From positions 310,001 through 374,000 of the forward strand of contig NZ_JAGYJN010000001.1 in NCBI RefSeq assembly GCF_018402035.1: 64,000 nt of DNA. The letters run 5' to 3'. The notes beneath the pieces were generated by a model. That model was not told where the DNA came from. It ran no database searches and saw nothing but the letters and a program-made list of their open reading frames with translations. The stretch is from Roseicyclus sp. GTDB taxonomy: Bacteria > Pseudomonadota > Alphaproteobacteria > Rhodobacterales > Rhodobacteraceae. Of the stretch, positions 17,764 through 28,938 are shown in pieces; the first letter of the stretch is position 1; each line of letters starts with the position of its first letter. The position numbers and the translations under genes are program-made.

Positions 17764-17780
17764 TTTGGAATGGTTCTAGG
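17764..17780. promoter_or_regulatory. Irr-type (ICE) box between iscR and the divergent hydrolase gene
   Basis: The 17 bases TTTGGAATGGTTCTAGG match the published Irr/iron-control-element dyad TTTAGAA-N3-TTCTAAA at 11 of 14 defined positions: the left half is 6/7 and the right half 5/7. It lies 92 bases upstream of the iscR start codon. On the iscR strand it overlaps a plausible promoter whose -35 is TTGACG and whose -10 is TAGAAC with a 17-base spacer, so binding would block transcription. This suggests that the iron/haem regulator Irr, in addition to IscR itself, controls the suf operon. Confidence 0.6.
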
Positions 17781-17839
17781 CAGCGGCCCCCGATGCGTCA
17801 AGCACGGCCACCGCCCAAGCCACGGCAAGGAGAGACATT

Positions 17840-18493
17840 TTGCCTGAGGTGATTTTCCCCGGCCCCGAGGGTCGGCTCGAAGGCCGCTACCACCCGCAAA
17901 AGGCCAAGGATGCGCCCATTGCCATCATCTTGCACCCGCATCCGCAATTTGGCGGCACGATGAACAATCGCGTGGTCTATAACCTCCACTATGCGTTCCA
18001 TAAAATGGGTTTTACCGTGCTGCGGTTCAACTTTCGCGGTGTGGGGCGTAGCCAAGGTGAGTATGACCAAGGCATCGGCGAGCTAAGCGATGCAGCCTCG
18101 GCGCTTGATTATTTGCAGGCGATGAACCCCAATTCCAAGCATTGCTGGGTTGCGGGCTTTTCCTTTGGCGCATGGATCGGGATGCAGCTTTTGATGCGTC
18201 GCCCCGAGATCACCGGGTTCATCTCGGTCGCCCCGCCCGCGAATATGTATGACTTCTCGTTCCTTGCACCCTGCCCTGCCTCGGGCCTTGTGATCAATGG
18301 CACCGCCGACCGCGTGGCCAAGCCGCAAGATACGCGGATCTTGGTCGATAAGCTGCACGAACAAAAAGGCATCACCATCACCCATGAAGAGATGGAGGGT
18401 GCCGGCCATTTCTTCGAAGATCCCTATATGGATCCGATGATCGACAGTGTGCAGGCTTATGTGCGCCGCCGCTTGACGGAAAACACCCGCTAA
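17840..18493 (+). CDS. Alpha/beta hydrolase (COG2945-like)
   Basis: This 217-residue alpha/beta hydrolase contains the oxyanion-region motif HPHPQFGGTMNNRVV near residues 32-46, FNFRGVGRSQG at 62-72, the nucleophile elbow GFSFGAW with the serine near residue 98, a late aspartate in GTADRVA, and the catalytic histidine in GAGHFFED. The family is widespread but its substrates are unknown. The start is a TTG at 17840, chosen because AAGGAGAG lies five bases upstream and no ATG precedes the conserved region. It is transcribed divergently from iscR and is followed nine bases later by a small co-oriented gene. Confidence 0.85.
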   Translation: MPEVIFPGPEGRLEGRYHPQKAKDAPIAIILHPHPQFGGTMNNRVVYNLHYAFHKMGFTVLRFNFRGVGRSQGEYDQGIGELSDAASALDYLQAMNPNSKHCWVAGFSFGAWIGMQLLMRRPEITGFISVAPPANMYDFSFLAPCPASGLVINGTADRVAKPQDTRILVDKLHEQKGITITHEEMEGAGHFFEDPYMDPMIDSVQAYVRRRLTENTR

Positions 18494-18502
18494 GGACCAA
18501 CG

Positions 18503-18733
18503 ATGAGCCGCATCGCCGAGGAGATTGCCGATCAACTGGCTTGCGATACAATCGCGGCGGCCGAAGAGCTCGGCGATGAGCGGCTGATCGAACAGGTCGC
18601 GGCCGCGATCGGCACCTCCTCACCCACCACCGAAGAGCTGTTTCGCACATTGGTGCGGGTGCGTTTGGCGGCTGCACGCGGGCGCAAACTTCTTGATCAG
18701 AAAAGATCGGCCAGCGCGCCTGCGCGGGAATAA
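18503..18733 (+). CDS. Small hypothetical protein downstream of the alpha/beta hydrolase
   Basis: The product is a 76-residue acidic-then-basic helical protein beginning MSRIAEEIADQLACDTIAAA. It has no signal peptide or membrane segment and contains a TSSPTTEELFRTLVRVRLAAARGRK-like region that reads as amphipathic helix (only partly quoted here in meaning, residues 38-62). Start choice is good: an AAGGA sits six bases before the ATG, and the gene follows the hydrolase stop by nine bases, so the two are co-transcribed. I do not recognise a family and assign no function. Confidence 0.72.
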   Translation: MSRIAEEIADQLACDTIAAAEELGDERLIEQVAAAIGTSSPTTEELFRTLVRVRLAAARGRKLLDQKRSASAPARE

Positions 18734-18759
18734 TCGGCGTGCAACCTTTGGGCTACGCC

Positions 18760-19050
18760 CTACTGCACGGCCTCGACCAGCACCAATTCACGCTCGCATG
18801 CCCCTATGGCATGGCTGATCGCCTCTTGGTAGGTGGCGCTCTCATAGCAAGCATTGGCCGCCTCTAGGCTGGGGAACACCGCCACCACATTGCGCGGATG
18901 GGCGCGCCCCTCTTTTTGAATGGCGGTGCCGCCGCGCACCAAAAACTCACCCCCATGCGCGGCGATGGCTTTTGTCGCCAATGCCGCATAGCGGCCATAG
19001 GCGGCGTCGTCGGTGACGGTCACATGTGCGATCCAATAGGCCTTTGGCAT
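18760..19050 (-). CDS. DUF1330 family protein
   Basis: This is a 96-residue cytoplasmic protein of the DUF1330 family (dimeric alpha-beta barrel fold). Diagnostic stretches are KAYWIAHVTVTDDAAYGRYA at the N-terminus, HGGEFLVRGGTAIQKEGRAH at about 34-53, and VVAVFPSLEAANACYES. Its function is unknown; the fold is shared with small monooxygenase-like and stress-related proteins. It starts four bases downstream of the alaS stop codon on the same strand and is therefore probably co-transcribed with alaS, an arrangement without obvious functional meaning. Confidence 0.9.
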   Translation of the reverse strand: MPKAYWIAHVTVTDDAAYGRYAALATKAIAAHGGEFLVRGGTAIQKEGRAHPRNVVAVFPSLEAANACYESATYQEAISHAIGACERELVLVEAVQ

Positions 19051-19053
19051 GCG

Positions 19054-21714
19054 TTATACTCCCTTGAGAACCTCTTGCGCGGCAGCAATGGCCGCGCTGG
19101 CATTGGCAACATCCTTGCCGCCGCCTTGGGCAAAATCGGCCCGTCCGCCACCACCTTGACCGCCGAGTTCAGCAACCGCCGCGCGCACCAATTCCACCGC
19201 CGATAGCCGCCCGGTCAGATCATCGGTCACACCGGCCGCAACCGCAGCCTTGCCGCCCGTATCGGCGATGAGCAATACCGCACCCGATCCCAAGCGCGCC
19301 TTATGATCATCGATCAAGCCCGCCAGATCACGCGCGGTCACCCCGCCAAGGGCTTGGGCATGAAAGGCGATACCATTGATGCTGTCCACCGCCTGCGCCG
19401 CGTGATCCGCACCGCCCGCCATCGCCAACTGTCGGCGCATTTGCGCCACTTCGTTCTCAAGGCGTTTGCGCTCATCTTTCAAGATGCGCACACGCTCGAG
19501 AACCTCATCGGCGGTGGCGTTCATCTCTTGCGCGACGGCCTGCATCCGCCGGTCCTGCGCCGTGAGATAGGCCAAGGCAGCAGGGCCTGTCAGCGCCTCG
19601 ATCCGCCGCACGCCCGAGGAGGACGCGCTATCGCCCAACGCCACGAAAAGACCGATATCGCCCGTCTGGCGCACATGGGTGCCGCCGCAAAGTTCCAGCG
19701 AATAGGTCTGGCCATCCATCCCCTTGCCCGACCCGGCCTGATTGCCCATCGACACCACGCGCACCTCGTCGCCGTATTTCTCGCCGAAAAGCGCCTGCGC
19801 GCCCAGATCGCGCGCCTCATCGGGTGTCATGATGCGGGTTTCAACGGCGCTGTTTTGGCGGATGAAGGCATTCACCTCGGCCTCGACCCCAGCCAATTCC
19901 TCGGCGCTCAGCGCCTTGGCATGGCTGAAATCAAACCGCAGCCTGTCGGGCGCGTTGAGCGAGCCACGCTGGGCGACATGATCGCCAAGCGCGCGGCGCA
20001 GCGCCTCGTGCAGCAGGTGGGTGGCCGAGTGATTGGCGCGAATATCGCTGCGCCGCGCATGATCGACGAGCAGTTCGGCACCCTGACCGGGCAAAATCTC
20101 GCCGCTGATCACCTCGGCCATATGCAAGAACAGCCCCGCCACCTTCTTCGTATCATTCACCCGTGCGGTGCCGGTGGCCGTGCGGATCAGGCCGGTATCG
20201 CCGACCTGACCGCCGGATTCAGCGTAAAACGGTGTCTGATTCACGATGATGGCCAGCCCCTCGCCCGCGCGCACGTGTGTCTGCACCACACCATCCCGCA
20301 CCAAGGCAGTGATCTGCCCTTCGGCGATTTCGGTGTCATAGCCCAAGAACTCGGTCGGCCCGCCTTGATCGGCCAGATCAAACCAGATCGCGGCATCGGC
20401 CGCCTCGCCCGACCCTGCCCAAGCGGCGCGCGCCTTGGCCTTTTGCGCATCCATCGCGGCATCAAAGCCGGATGTATCGACCGCGCGCCCCTTTTCGCGC
20501 AGCGCATCTTGCGTCAAATCGAGCGGGAAGCCGAAGGTATCGTAAAGCTTGAACGCCGCCTCGCCGGGAAGATCGGCACCATCGGGCAACTGCGCGAGTT
20601 CATCTTCCAGCAATTTAAGACCACGATCGAGCGTGGTGCGGAAACGCTCTTCTTCCAGCTTCAATGTCTCAGTGATCAAAGCTTGCGCGCGGCCAAGCTC
20701 GGGATAGGCTTGGCCCATCTGTGTGACAAGCGCAGGCACCAGCTTGTGCATCATCGGGTCTTTTGTGCCGAGCAGATGCGCATGACGCATCGCGCGGCGC
20801 ATGATCCGGCGCAGCACATAACCACGCCCCTCGTTCGAGGGCATGACACCATCGGCGATCAAGAAAGAACAGCTGCGCAGATGGTCGGCAATCACGCGGT
20901 GATGGATATTCTTCGGCCCATCAGGATCGACCGAGGCCGCATGGGCCGAGGCCTCGATCAACGCGCGCATCAGATCGGTATCGTAATTATCGTGCTTGCC
21001 TTGGAGTAGCGCGCCGATCCGCTCCAGCCCCATGCCGGTATCAATCGATTGCATATCGAGCGGGCGCATCGTGCCATCGGCGAATTGCTCGTTTTGCATG
21101 AAAACGACGTTCCAGATCTCGATGAAACGGTCGCCATCCTCATCGGCGCTGCCCGGCGGGCCGCCCCAGATGTGATCGCCGTGATCATAAAAAATCTCGG
21201 TGCAGGGGCCACAGGGGCCGGTCGGGCCCATCTGCCAGAAATTGTCAGAGGTCGCGATGCGGATGATCCGATCCTCGGGCACACCCACCTTTTTCCACAG
21301 CGCATAGGCCTCGTCATCGGTGTGGTAGACGGTGGTCAAAAGCCGCGATTTATCGATCCCAAAATCGCGGGTGATCAATTCCCATGCAAAGGGAATGGCG
21401 TCATCTTTGAAGTAGTCGCCAAAGCTGAAATTGCCCAGCATCTCGAAAAACGTGTGATGGCGCGCGGTATAGCCCACATTGTCGAGGTCATTGTGCTTAC
21501 CGCCCGCGCGCACGCATTTCTGCGCGGTGGTGGCACGTTTGTAGTCGCGATGCTCAAGCCCGAGAAACAGGTTCTTGAACTGCACCATCCCTGAGTTGGT
21601 GAACATCAAGGTCGGATCATTGCGCGGCACCAAGGGGCTGGAGGCCACGACCTGATGGCCGTTACGCTTGAAGTAGTCGAGGAAGGTGGAACGGATATCG
21701 TTGAGGCTGGCCAT
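19054..21714 (-). CDS. alaS: Alanyl-tRNA synthetase
   Basis: AlaRS (886 residues) charges tRNA-Ala and also the tmRNA encoded in this window. Class II aminoacylation domain motifs are at the N-terminus ([13 protein letters not shown], then [19 protein letters not shown], and [16 protein letters not shown]). The editing domain carries the zinc/hydrolysis motifs [12 protein letters not shown] and CGGTHV. A C-terminal C-Ala domain with a coiled coil ([19 protein letters not shown]) precedes a glycine-rich end. The ATG giving MASLNDIR is chosen over a GTG ten codons earlier because it matches the family start. It lies downstream of recA, separated by a terminator. Confidence 0.97.
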   Translation of the reverse strand: MASLNDIRSTFLDYFKRNGHQVVASSPLVPRNDPTLMFTNSGMVQFKNLFLGLEHRDYKRATTAQKCVRAGGKHNDLDNVGYTARHHTFFEMLGNFSFGDYFKDDAIPFAWELITRDFGIDKSRLLTTVYHTDDEAYALWKKVGVPEDRIIRIATSDNFWQMGPTGPCGPCTEIFYDHGDHIWGGPPGSADEDGDRFIEIWNVVFMQNEQFADGTMRPLDMQSIDTGMGLERIGALLQGKHDNYDTDLMRALIEASAHAASVDPDGPKNIHHRVIADHLRSCSFLIADGVMPSNEGRGYVLRRIMRRAMRHAHLLGTKDPMMHKLVPALVTQMGQAYPELGRAQALITETLKLEEERFRTTLDRGLKLLEDELAQLPDGADLPGEAAFKLYDTFGFPLDLTQDALREKGRAVDTSGFDAAMDAQKAKARAAWAGSGEAADAAIWFDLADQGGPTEFLGYDTEIAEGQITALVRDGVVQTHVRAGEGLAIIVNQTPFYAESGGQVGDTGLIRTATGTARVNDTKKVAGLFLHMAEVISGEILPGQGAELLVDHARRSDIRANHSATHLLHEALRRALGDHVAQRGSLNAPDRLRFDFSHAKALSAEELAGVEAEVNAFIRQNSAVETRIMTPDEARDLGAQALFGEKYGDEVRVVSMGNQAGSGKGMDGQTYSLELCGGTHVRQTGDIGLFVALGDSASSSGVRRIEALTGPAALAYLTAQDRRMQAVAQEMNATADEVLERVRILKDERKRLENEVAQMRRQLAMAGGADHAAQAVDSINGIAFHAQALGGVTARDLAGLIDDHKARLGSGAVLLIADTGGKAAVAAGVTDDLTGRLSAVELVRAAVAELGGQGGGGRADFAQGGGKDVANASAAIAAAQEVLKGV

Positions 21715-21811
21715 CGGATCTCGCGCGCGCAATGTTTTGATCACACGCCATCTATTCCCCTGACCGGCCCATGTCCACAGGATGATGCCGCATCACATGG
21801 GCACGAAAGGT

Positions 21812-21836
21812 AAAAGGCGGCCTCCGGGCCGCCTTT
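21812..21836 (-). terminator. Intrinsic terminator downstream of recA
   Basis: A perfect 10-bp stem (AAAGGCGGCC paired with GGCCGCCTTT) with a four-base loop lies 62 bases after the recA stop codon. On the minus strand the stem is followed by a short T run (TTTTA). Position and base composition fit Rho-independent termination of recA before alaS. Confidence 0.75.
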
Positions 21837-21897
21837 CATGCGCGTATTCTCCGCCGGGGCGTGGGCCATTTCTGCGGTCGGCCATCCGCAAGCGCGA

Positions 21898-22977
21898 TTA
21901 GTCGTCGATCATATCCATCGGGGCATCATCATCGCCTGCGCTGATCGAGAAATCCAAACCATGCGCGGCGCGGATCTTATCTTCCAATTCCAAGGCAGTG
22001 GCGGGGTTGTCGCGTAAGAACTGCTTTGCGTTCTCACGCCCCTGCCCGATCCGCTCATCGCCATAGGAATACCAAGAGCCGGATTTTTCAACCACACCCG
22101 CTTTGACACCCATATCGACCAGCTCGCCGGCCTTGGAGATGCCTTCGCCATACATGATGTCAAACTCGACCTGCTTGAAGGGGGCCGCGACCTTGTTCTT
22201 GACCACTTTCACGCGGGTGGTGTTGCCGACAACCTCTTCACGATCCTTGATTGAGCCGATACGGCGGATATCAAGCCTGACGGATGCGTAGAACTTCAGC
22301 GCATTGCCGCCAGTGGTTGTCTCTGGGCTGCCGAACATCACGCCGATCTTCATCCGGATTTGGTTGATAAAGATGACCATGCAATTGGAGCGCGCGATCG
22401 AGCCCGTCAGCTTGCGCATCGCCTGAGACATCAGGCGCGCATGCACACCGACCGAGCTGTCGCCCATATCGCCTTCGAGTTCAGATTTCGGCGTGAGGGC
22501 CGCAACCGAATCGACCACCACCATGCTGACCGCGCCCGAGCGCACCAGCGTATCGACAATCTCAAGCGCTTGTTCGCCAGTGTCGGGCTGGGAAATCAAA
22601 AGCTCGTCAAGATTGACCCCAAGCTTCTTGGCATATTGCGGGTCAAGCGCGTGTTCAGCGTCGACAAAGGCGCAAACCCCGCCCTTTTTCTGCTCTTCCG
22701 CGATGCAATGCAGGGTCAGCGTGGTCTTGCCCGAGCTTTCGGGGCCGTAAACCTCGATGATCCGGCCCTTGGGCAGGCCACCGATGCCAAGGGCGATATC
22801 AAGGCCAAGCGAGCCTGTCGATGTCGCCTCGATGTCGCGCATGGCGTTGTCGCCACCCAGCTTCATGATCGAGCCCTTGCCGAACTGGCGTTCGATCTGG
22901 GCCAATGCGCTATCGAGCGCCTTTTGTTTGTCGGCGGAAATGCGGTTTGTCATATCGAGAAGCGTTGCCGTTGCCAT
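21898..22977 (-). CDS. recA: Recombinase RecA
   Basis: RecA (359 residues) forms the ATP-dependent strand-exchange filament and co-protease that triggers LexA cleavage. Walker A is GPESSGKT at 78-85; [20 protein letters not shown] contains Walker [21 protein letters not shown] is the L2 DNA-binding region. The acidic tail ends [11 protein letters not shown]. The ATG at 22977 follows an ideal AAGGAGG ribosome-binding site; a 33-residue upstream extension is spurious. A GTTC-N7-GTTC LexA box lies in the promoter. Flanking cckA and alaS are commonly found with recA in this family of bacteria. Confidence 0.98.
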   Translation of the reverse strand: MATATLLDMTNRISADKQKALDSALAQIERQFGKGSIMKLGGDNAMRDIEATSTGSLGLDIALGIGGLPKGRIIEVYGPESSGKTTLTLHCIAEEQKKGGVCAFVDAEHALDPQYAKKLGVNLDELLISQPDTGEQALEIVDTLVRSGAVSMVVVDSVAALTPKSELEGDMGDSSVGVHARLMSQAMRKLTGSIARSNCMVIFINQIRMKIGVMFGSPETTTGGNALKFYASVRLDIRRIGSIKDREEVVGNTTRVKVVKNKVAAPFKQVEFDIMYGEGISKAGELVDMGVKAGVVEKSGSWYSYGDERIGQGRENAKQFLRDNPATALELEDKIRAAHGLDFSISAGDDDAPMDMIDD

Positions 22978-23030
22978 TACGTTGACCTCCTTATTCCACG
23001 TCACGGCTGGCGCGGCAACGGGATGCTCAT

Positions 23031-23045
23031 GTTCACCTCTTGTTC
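23031..23045 (-). promoter_or_regulatory. LexA (SOS) box upstream of recA
   Basis: GTTCACCTCTTGTTC fits exactly the alphaproteobacterial SOS operator GTTC-N7-GTTC. It ends 68 bases before the recA start codon, in the expected promoter region, so LexA repression and DNA-damage induction of recA are predicted. Confidence 0.85.
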
Positions 23046-23148
23046 TGTTTCCCTTTTGCAAACAAAACAAGAACACTTCAAGTAAAATCTTGCACGCACT
23101 CAGAATTGCGATGAAGGGTTAAGGAAAGGTTGATCTTGTGCGCCTGCC

Positions 23149-23760
23149 ATGGGGAATTATGTGATGCTATTGTTTTGGCATGCGAAATTGGTGCTTTTGG
23201 CGGTACCAAAAACCGGCACGACAGCGCTTGAGGCGGCCCTTTTGGCGCATGCTGATACGGCGATTCTCAACCCGCCCGAGCAAAAACACCTGACCGCGCG
23301 GCGCTGGCGCAACCATTTGGCACCCTTCTTCGAGACGCGCGGTGCGCGGCGGTTCGAGACCATGGCGATCATCCGCGAGCCGCGCGATTGGTTGGGTAGC
23401 TGGTATCGTTACCGCGCCCGCCCCGAGATTGCAGGCAGCCCGACAGCAACAAGCACAATGGATTTCGCGCAATTCGTCACCGGATGGCTCAGCGATCCCG
23501 AACCGGAATATGCCCGCGTTGGGCGGCAGTCGCGCTTTGTCTCCAATGCCCAAGGCAAGGTGATCGTCGATCACCTGTTCCGCTACGAAGACTTGCCACA
23601 AGCGGTTGATTTTCTTGAGGCGCGATTGGGCGTGTGCTTGGCGCTTGGGCGGCACAACCCCTCGCCCAAGGCAGATCTCACGCTGCCCCCCGCGTTGGCC
23701 GCGCGGCTACAACAGGAGGCGGCGGCTGATTTTGCCCTTTGGGCAGGTTTAGCTCGCTAG
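23149..23760 (+). CDS. Sulfotransferase-like P-loop protein
   Basis: The 203-residue protein resembles sulfotransferase family members: the 5'-phosphosulfate-binding P-loop is LLAVPKTGTTALEAALL near residues 16-32, and the 3'-phosphate-binding region corresponds to FETMAIIREPRDWLGSWY near residues 68-85. A later FRYEDLPQAVDFLE segment is also typical of the fold. The acceptor is unknown. An ATG at 23149 has no ribosome-binding site, whereas the in-frame ATG at 23164 has GGGGA eight bases upstream, so the true start may be there. It lies alone between divergent recA and convergent cckA. Confidence 0.78.
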   Translation: MGNYVMLLFWHAKLVLLAVPKTGTTALEAALLAHADTAILNPPEQKHLTARRWRNHLAPFFETRGARRFETMAIIREPRDWLGSWYRYRARPEIAGSPTATSTMDFAQFVTGWLSDPEPEYARVGRQSRFVSNAQGKVIVDHLFRYEDLPQAVDFLEARLGVCLALGRHNPSPKADLTLPPALAARLQQEAAADFALWAGLAR

Positions 23761-23770
23761 GGCCAAAGCG

Positions 23771-26080
23771 CTAGGGCAGTTGCCGCTGCACGGTCTCGGT
23801 CAAATCAGCCAAGGAGAATGGCTTGGGCAAGAAGACCGCGTTTGGAACCGCGATTGCGCCATCCTCAAGCTGATCTTCGGCATATCCCGACACAAAGATC
23901 ACCTTCACGCCGGGCCGATCACGCAAGGCACGCCGCACCCATGTCGGCCCATCCATCCCCGGCATCACGACATCGGTCAGGAACAGATCAATCTTGAGCG
24001 CCTCATCGGCAAGCTTTTCAAGCGCCTCTTCGGCGCAGCCAGCCTCGATCACGGTGTAGCCGTTCAGCCGCAGCGCGCGCGCTGCAAAGGCGCGCACAGG
24101 CGCTTCATCCTCGACCAAAAGCACAACGCCACCGCGCTCATCGATGCCCGGATCACCTTTTGCGCCAGAGGTTTTGGCCGTGATCGGCGCGGGGCTTTTT
24201 GGCACCACTTGCTGGGCCGGAGGATCGAAAGCCGGGCAATAGATGGTAAATGTGCTGCCAACCCCCACCACACTATCGACAAAGATATAACCGCCCGTTT
24301 GCTTGATGATGCCGTAAGCCATGCTGAGGCCAAGCCCCGTCCCCTCGCCTTGGCGTTTGGTGGTGTAGAAGGGCTCAAAGATGCGGTGGCATTTGTCGGG
24401 CGCGATCCCATGCCCCTGATCACACACGCGGATCGTGACATAGCGGCCCGCCGGCACCTCGGCCCGGTCACGATAGAGAGGCTCGGTCAAGCGCACCATA
24501 CGGGTTTCAACACGCACCTCGCCCCCGTCTGGCATAGCATCACGAGCATTGACCACAAGGTTCATGATCACCTGATCAAGCTGGCGTCGATCCGCCCGGA
24601 TCGGCAAAAGACCGGGGTCATGGCTGAGCGTCAGCGTGATCTTTTCACCCACCAACCGGTTCAGCAGATGGGTCAAATCCCCCATCGTGTCGCGCAGATC
24701 GAGAATCTCAGGCTCAAGCGTCTGTTTGCGCGAAAAGGCCAACAATTGGCCAACAAGGGCAGCGGCGCGGTTGGCATTTTGGTTAATCTGGACCAGATCG
24801 CCGTAATCGGGATCACCTTGATCATGGCGCAGCAAAAGCAAATCGCAATGCCCTGCGATGGCGGTCAGCAGATTGTTGAAATCATGCGCAATGCCCCCCG
24901 CCAATTCGCCGATCGCTTGCATCTTCTGGCTTTGGACGAATTGCTGTTCCAGCGTCTTGAGTTCGGTCGCGTCATGCAGGACCGCCAAAAGCGATGGGCC
25001 GCCGGCATCGGTGATCCGGCTGAGGGTGATTTGCAAAAACACCTCCTCCGCGCGGCGGCGCGCGCGCACCACCTCCGAACGGTCGGGGATCCGCTCGGCC
25101 AGCGTATCCATGACCCAATCATTCACCGGCCGGCCCAAACCCTCGACGAATTGGGACAATGGTCCGGTGGCGGGTTCGACAATCCCCAACAGGGTTTGCG
25201 CATGCCGATTGGAGGCCAGCAAACAGCCATCCGACCCGATATGTAGCAAAGCAACAGGCAGCGATTCAAAGGCGCGCGCGGCAACCGTCGCCGCGGGCGG
25301 ATCGGCAAGGCCCGGCACGATGTAAACCTCGCGCCGCCCATCGCGCGACGGCACGATGACGGGCACAACACCCACCTCACCATGAGCGCCGCGCATAATC
25401 GCCCGTCGCCCCGCCACCACATCGGGGTCGACGAAAACATCAGCCATCGCGGTCCGTCGTCGCCCCAACACCGCGCGCATGGCAGAGTTCATCGACAAGA
25501 TCGTGTCCGATTGGCTGACCACCATCATCGGCAATGCGATCCCATCGCCCGAATGTGGGGCGGCACCGCCTTGATCATCGATCCGCCAAAAGATGCCGCC
25601 CGTCACACGATGTGCCGTAATTCGCACAGCGCCACGCGCGGTCAGCACGGTCTCATGCGTCACGGATTGGCGTTCCAGCGCATTCTCGGTCCGAAAAACC
25701 ACAGCGGTAGCATTGGGCAACATCCCAATGATTGCACGCGCCATGGATTGGCCCAAAGGCTCACCAAACCGGCGCGCGCTTGCCGCATTAATGGCCACGA
25801 TTGCGCCTGTCTTATCGGTGCAAAAACATGGCGCTGGATCATGCTCCATGATGCGCAGGGCGGCACGCAAACCGGCCCGCAAGCGCCCCTGTGTGAGCAT
25901 CGCGGCGCTCACCATGAGCAAGCAAGCCGACAAAGACCCACCCGCAACTGCCCAAAGCGCAAAGGACAGGCTCGCGTGATCCACAAAGATCGCGGCCAAT
26001 AATGCGACCAGTCCAAACAGCAACAGGACCAGCGGTTGCAGGCGCGCCCACGAACTCCCACCGATCATCCGCGAAACCAT
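23771..26080 (-). CDS. cckA: Hybrid histidine kinase/phosphatase CckA
   Basis: CckA (about 769 residues) is the membrane kinase that, via ChpT, phosphorylates the master regulator CtrA. Two membrane helices lie in the first 60 residues, followed by PAS-like sensor regions, then HisKA with the phospho-acceptor His399 in [15 protein letters not shown], a HATPase domain ([33 protein letters not shown]) and a C-terminal receiver with the phospho-acceptor Asp in [14 protein letters not shown] and lysine in [11 protein letters not shown]. The HDFNN H-box and hybrid layout are characteristic. The start is uncertain: the ATG at 26080 is given, with TTG codons upstream possible. A CtrA-type site lies 73-87 bases upstream. 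Confidence 0.93.
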   Translation of the reverse strand: MVSRMIGGSSWARLQPLVLLLFGLVALLAAIFVDHASLSFALWAVAGGSLSACLLMVSAAMLTQGRLRAGLRAALRIMEHDPAPCFCTDKTGAIVAINAASARRFGEPLGQSMARAIIGMLPNATAVVFRTENALERQSVTHETVLTARGAVRITAHRVTGGIFWRIDDQGGAAPHSGDGIALPMMVVSQSDTILSMNSAMRAVLGRRRTAMADVFVDPDVVAGRRAIMRGAHGEVGVVPVIVPSRDGRREVYIVPGLADPPAATVAARAFESLPVALLHIGSDGCLLASNRHAQTLLGIVEPATGPLSQFVEGLGRPVNDWVMDTLAERIPDRSEVVRARRRAEEVFLQITLSRITDAGGPSLLAVLHDATELKTLEQQFVQSQKMQAIGELAGGIAHDFNNLLTAIAGHCDLLLLRHDQGDPDYGDLVQINQNANRAAALVGQLLAFSRKQTLEPEILDLRDTMGDLTHLLNRLVGEKITLTLSHDPGLLPIRADRRQLDQVIMNLVVNARDAMPDGGEVRVETRMVRLTEPLYRDRAEVPAGRYVTIRVCDQGHGIAPDKCHRIFEPFYTTKRQGEGTGLGLSMAYGIIKQTGGYIFVDSVVGVGSTFTIYCPAFDPPAQQVVPKSPAPITAKTSGAKGDPGIDERGGVVLLVEDEAPVRAFAARALRLNGYTVIEAGCAEEALEKLADEALKIDLFLTDVVMPGMDGPTWVRRALRDRPGVKVIFVSGYAEDQLEDGAIAVPNAVFLPKPFSLADLTETVQRQLP

Positions 26081-26135
26081 TTGATCCGAGTTCAAGACAC
26101 CCTCATCTTCACTACATCGCGACCCTGCCAAGATG

Positions 26136-26158
26136 GCTTAACCAAGAATTGGTTAAGC
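26136..26158. repeat. Perfect 10-bp inverted repeat upstream of cckA
   Basis: GCTTAACCAA and TTGGTTAAGC are exact reverse complements separated by three bases (GAA). The dyad lies between the rsmB-type gene (ending upstream on the minus strand) and cckA. It has no T run, so a terminator role is unlikely. Its half-site TTAACC resembles the CtrA half-site, and its right arm forms part of the TTAA-N7-TTAA site at 26153-26167. Confidence 0.8.
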
Positions 26159-26167
26159 GTATCTTAA
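26153..26167 (-). promoter_or_regulatory. CtrA-type binding site (TTAA-N7-TTAA) upstream of cckA
   Basis: The 15 bases TTAAGCGTATCTTAA fit the CtrA consensus TTAA-N7-TTAA exactly. They lie in the 124-base gap ahead of cckA and overlap the right arm of the inverted repeat at 26136-26158. Since CckA is the kinase that leads to CtrA phosphorylation, this would place cckA under feedback control by its own output. The match is short and AT-rich in GC-rich DNA, which makes a chance match less likely, but binding is inferred. Confidence 0.6.
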
Positions 26168-26204
26168 GATAGCGCAGATGGGCGAAATCATGAAGCGGCG
26201 ATAA

Positions 26205-27368
26205 TCAAGGGGCGCGCAAGATCGCGTGAAAAAACCCGTCCGAGGCTGATAATGGCGTCTCAATCGCTTGCGCATCGCAGCGCCAACCTTGGTGTCGCGC
26301 CAGAAACGCCGTGATCTGCGCCTCGTTCTCCTCATGGAAAAGCGAACAGGTCATATAGACCAACTGTCCATCTGGCCTCACAAGTTTGGCCGCATGATCT
26401 AGGATGTCTGATTGCAGCTCAACCAATTCTGCCAAGCGCGCTGGGGTCAGGCGCCACTTGGCCTCGGGATCGCGCCGCCATGTGCCCGACCCGCTGCATG
26501 GCACATCGCACAGCACGGCGGCAAAACGGCCCGCGCGGGGTAAATCTTCGGTTCGGCACAGATCAATCACTGCGCCCGCACGTGCGGCGCGGATCGGTAG
26601 ATCAGCCATCCGCCCCGGCGCGGCATCATGCGCGGTCAAGCGCAAGCCCGTGAGCGCAGCGATGGCCAGCGTTTTGCCCCCGCCACCTGCACAATAATCC
26701 AAGATCGGCCCTTTCGGCCAATCCACCGCCAGAACCGCACGCTGTACCGACAAATCTTGTGGTTCGATCCAGCCGTCGCGATAGGCGGGCGTCGATTTCA
26801 CCTGCCGCGCCCCTGATGTGACCTCAAGCGCCGTGGCCGCACGCGGATCGGCAATCGCTGTGATCCCATGCGCGGCAAGATCGGCAAGACAGGCCTCTCG
26901 CGTTGCCTTGAGCGTGTTGACGCGAAGGTAAAGCGGCGCACGGTCATGCAGCGCCGCCAAAAGCTTTGCCAGATCGCCCCCCGCCCGCTGTGCCAAGCGA
27001 TCCACCAGCCATGCGGGAACATCATCTTGCGGATTGACCAAAGCGCGATCAGCACACCCAGCCAGCTCATCAGGCCGCAACACCGCCGCGCTATAGGCGT
27101 CGCCTGTAAAAATACCTTCCGGATCAATGTCTTGCAGACGGGTCAGTCCCAAGATCAAGGCGCGCCCATCGCTGCCCCCGCCCAAGCGTGCACAACTGCC
27201 GCGCGCGCGCAGCACATCATAGACCAGATCGCGCACCGCCGCCCGGTCCTTGGAGCCGGCATAGCGCGCGCCGCGCGCCCAATTGGTCAAGGCCTGCTCG
27301 GCGGGCTTACCAGCCTGCCAATCATCCAACACCGCAATCGCGGCGGCAGCGCGGGCCGCCGGGGTCAT
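26205..27368 (-). CDS. RsmB/NOP-family RNA (cytosine-C5) methyltransferase
   Basis: The 387-residue protein is an m5C methyltransferase of the RsmB/NOP2/Sun family, probably acting on 16S rRNA. The SAM-binding motif I is ILDYCAGGGGKTLAIAAL, motif IV with the resolving cysteine is VLCDVPCSGSGTWRRDPE, and motif VI with the nucleophilic cysteine is LVYMTCSLFHEEN. The N-terminus is helical but lacks an obvious complete NusB-like domain, so it is shorter than E. coli RsmB (429). The ATG at 27368 gives MTPAARAAAAI. It lies between guaB and cckA on the same strand. Confidence 0.9.
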   Translation of the reverse strand: MTPAARAAAAIAVLDDWQAGKPAEQALTNWARGARYAGSKDRAAVRDLVYDVLRARGSCARLGGGSDGRALILGLTRLQDIDPEGIFTGDAYSAAVLRPDELAGCADRALVNPQDDVPAWLVDRLAQRAGGDLAKLLAALHDRAPLYLRVNTLKATREACLADLAAHGITAIADPRAATALEVTSGARQVKSTPAYRDGWIEPQDLSVQRAVLAVDWPKGPILDYCAGGGGKTLAIAALTGLRLTAHDAAPGRMADLPIRAARAGAVIDLCRTEDLPRAGRFAAVLCDVPCSGSGTWRRDPEAKWRLTPARLAELVELQSDILDHAAKLVRPDGQLVYMTCSLFHEENEAQITAFLARHQGWRCDAQAIETPLSASDGFFHAILRAP

Positions 27369-27399
27369 GCAACCACCTGAGGATCGCGCGGCACCCTAC

Positions 27400-28893
<1,494 letters not shown>

Positions 28894-28938
28894 TCATGCA
28901 GCGCGCCAGAGGAAAAGAGCGAAAACCGCGCGCGGCCC

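Noticed and set aside
19303..21009. Plus-strand open frame of 568 codons opposite alaS
   Set aside because: Antisense frame of alaS kept open by GC bias; the translation has no domain signature, whereas AlaRS motifs are complete on the minus strand.
23780..25246. Plus-strand open frame of 488 codons opposite cckA
   Set aside because: Antisense to the kinase, HATPase and receiver domains of cckA; composition is unlike real proteins in the window.
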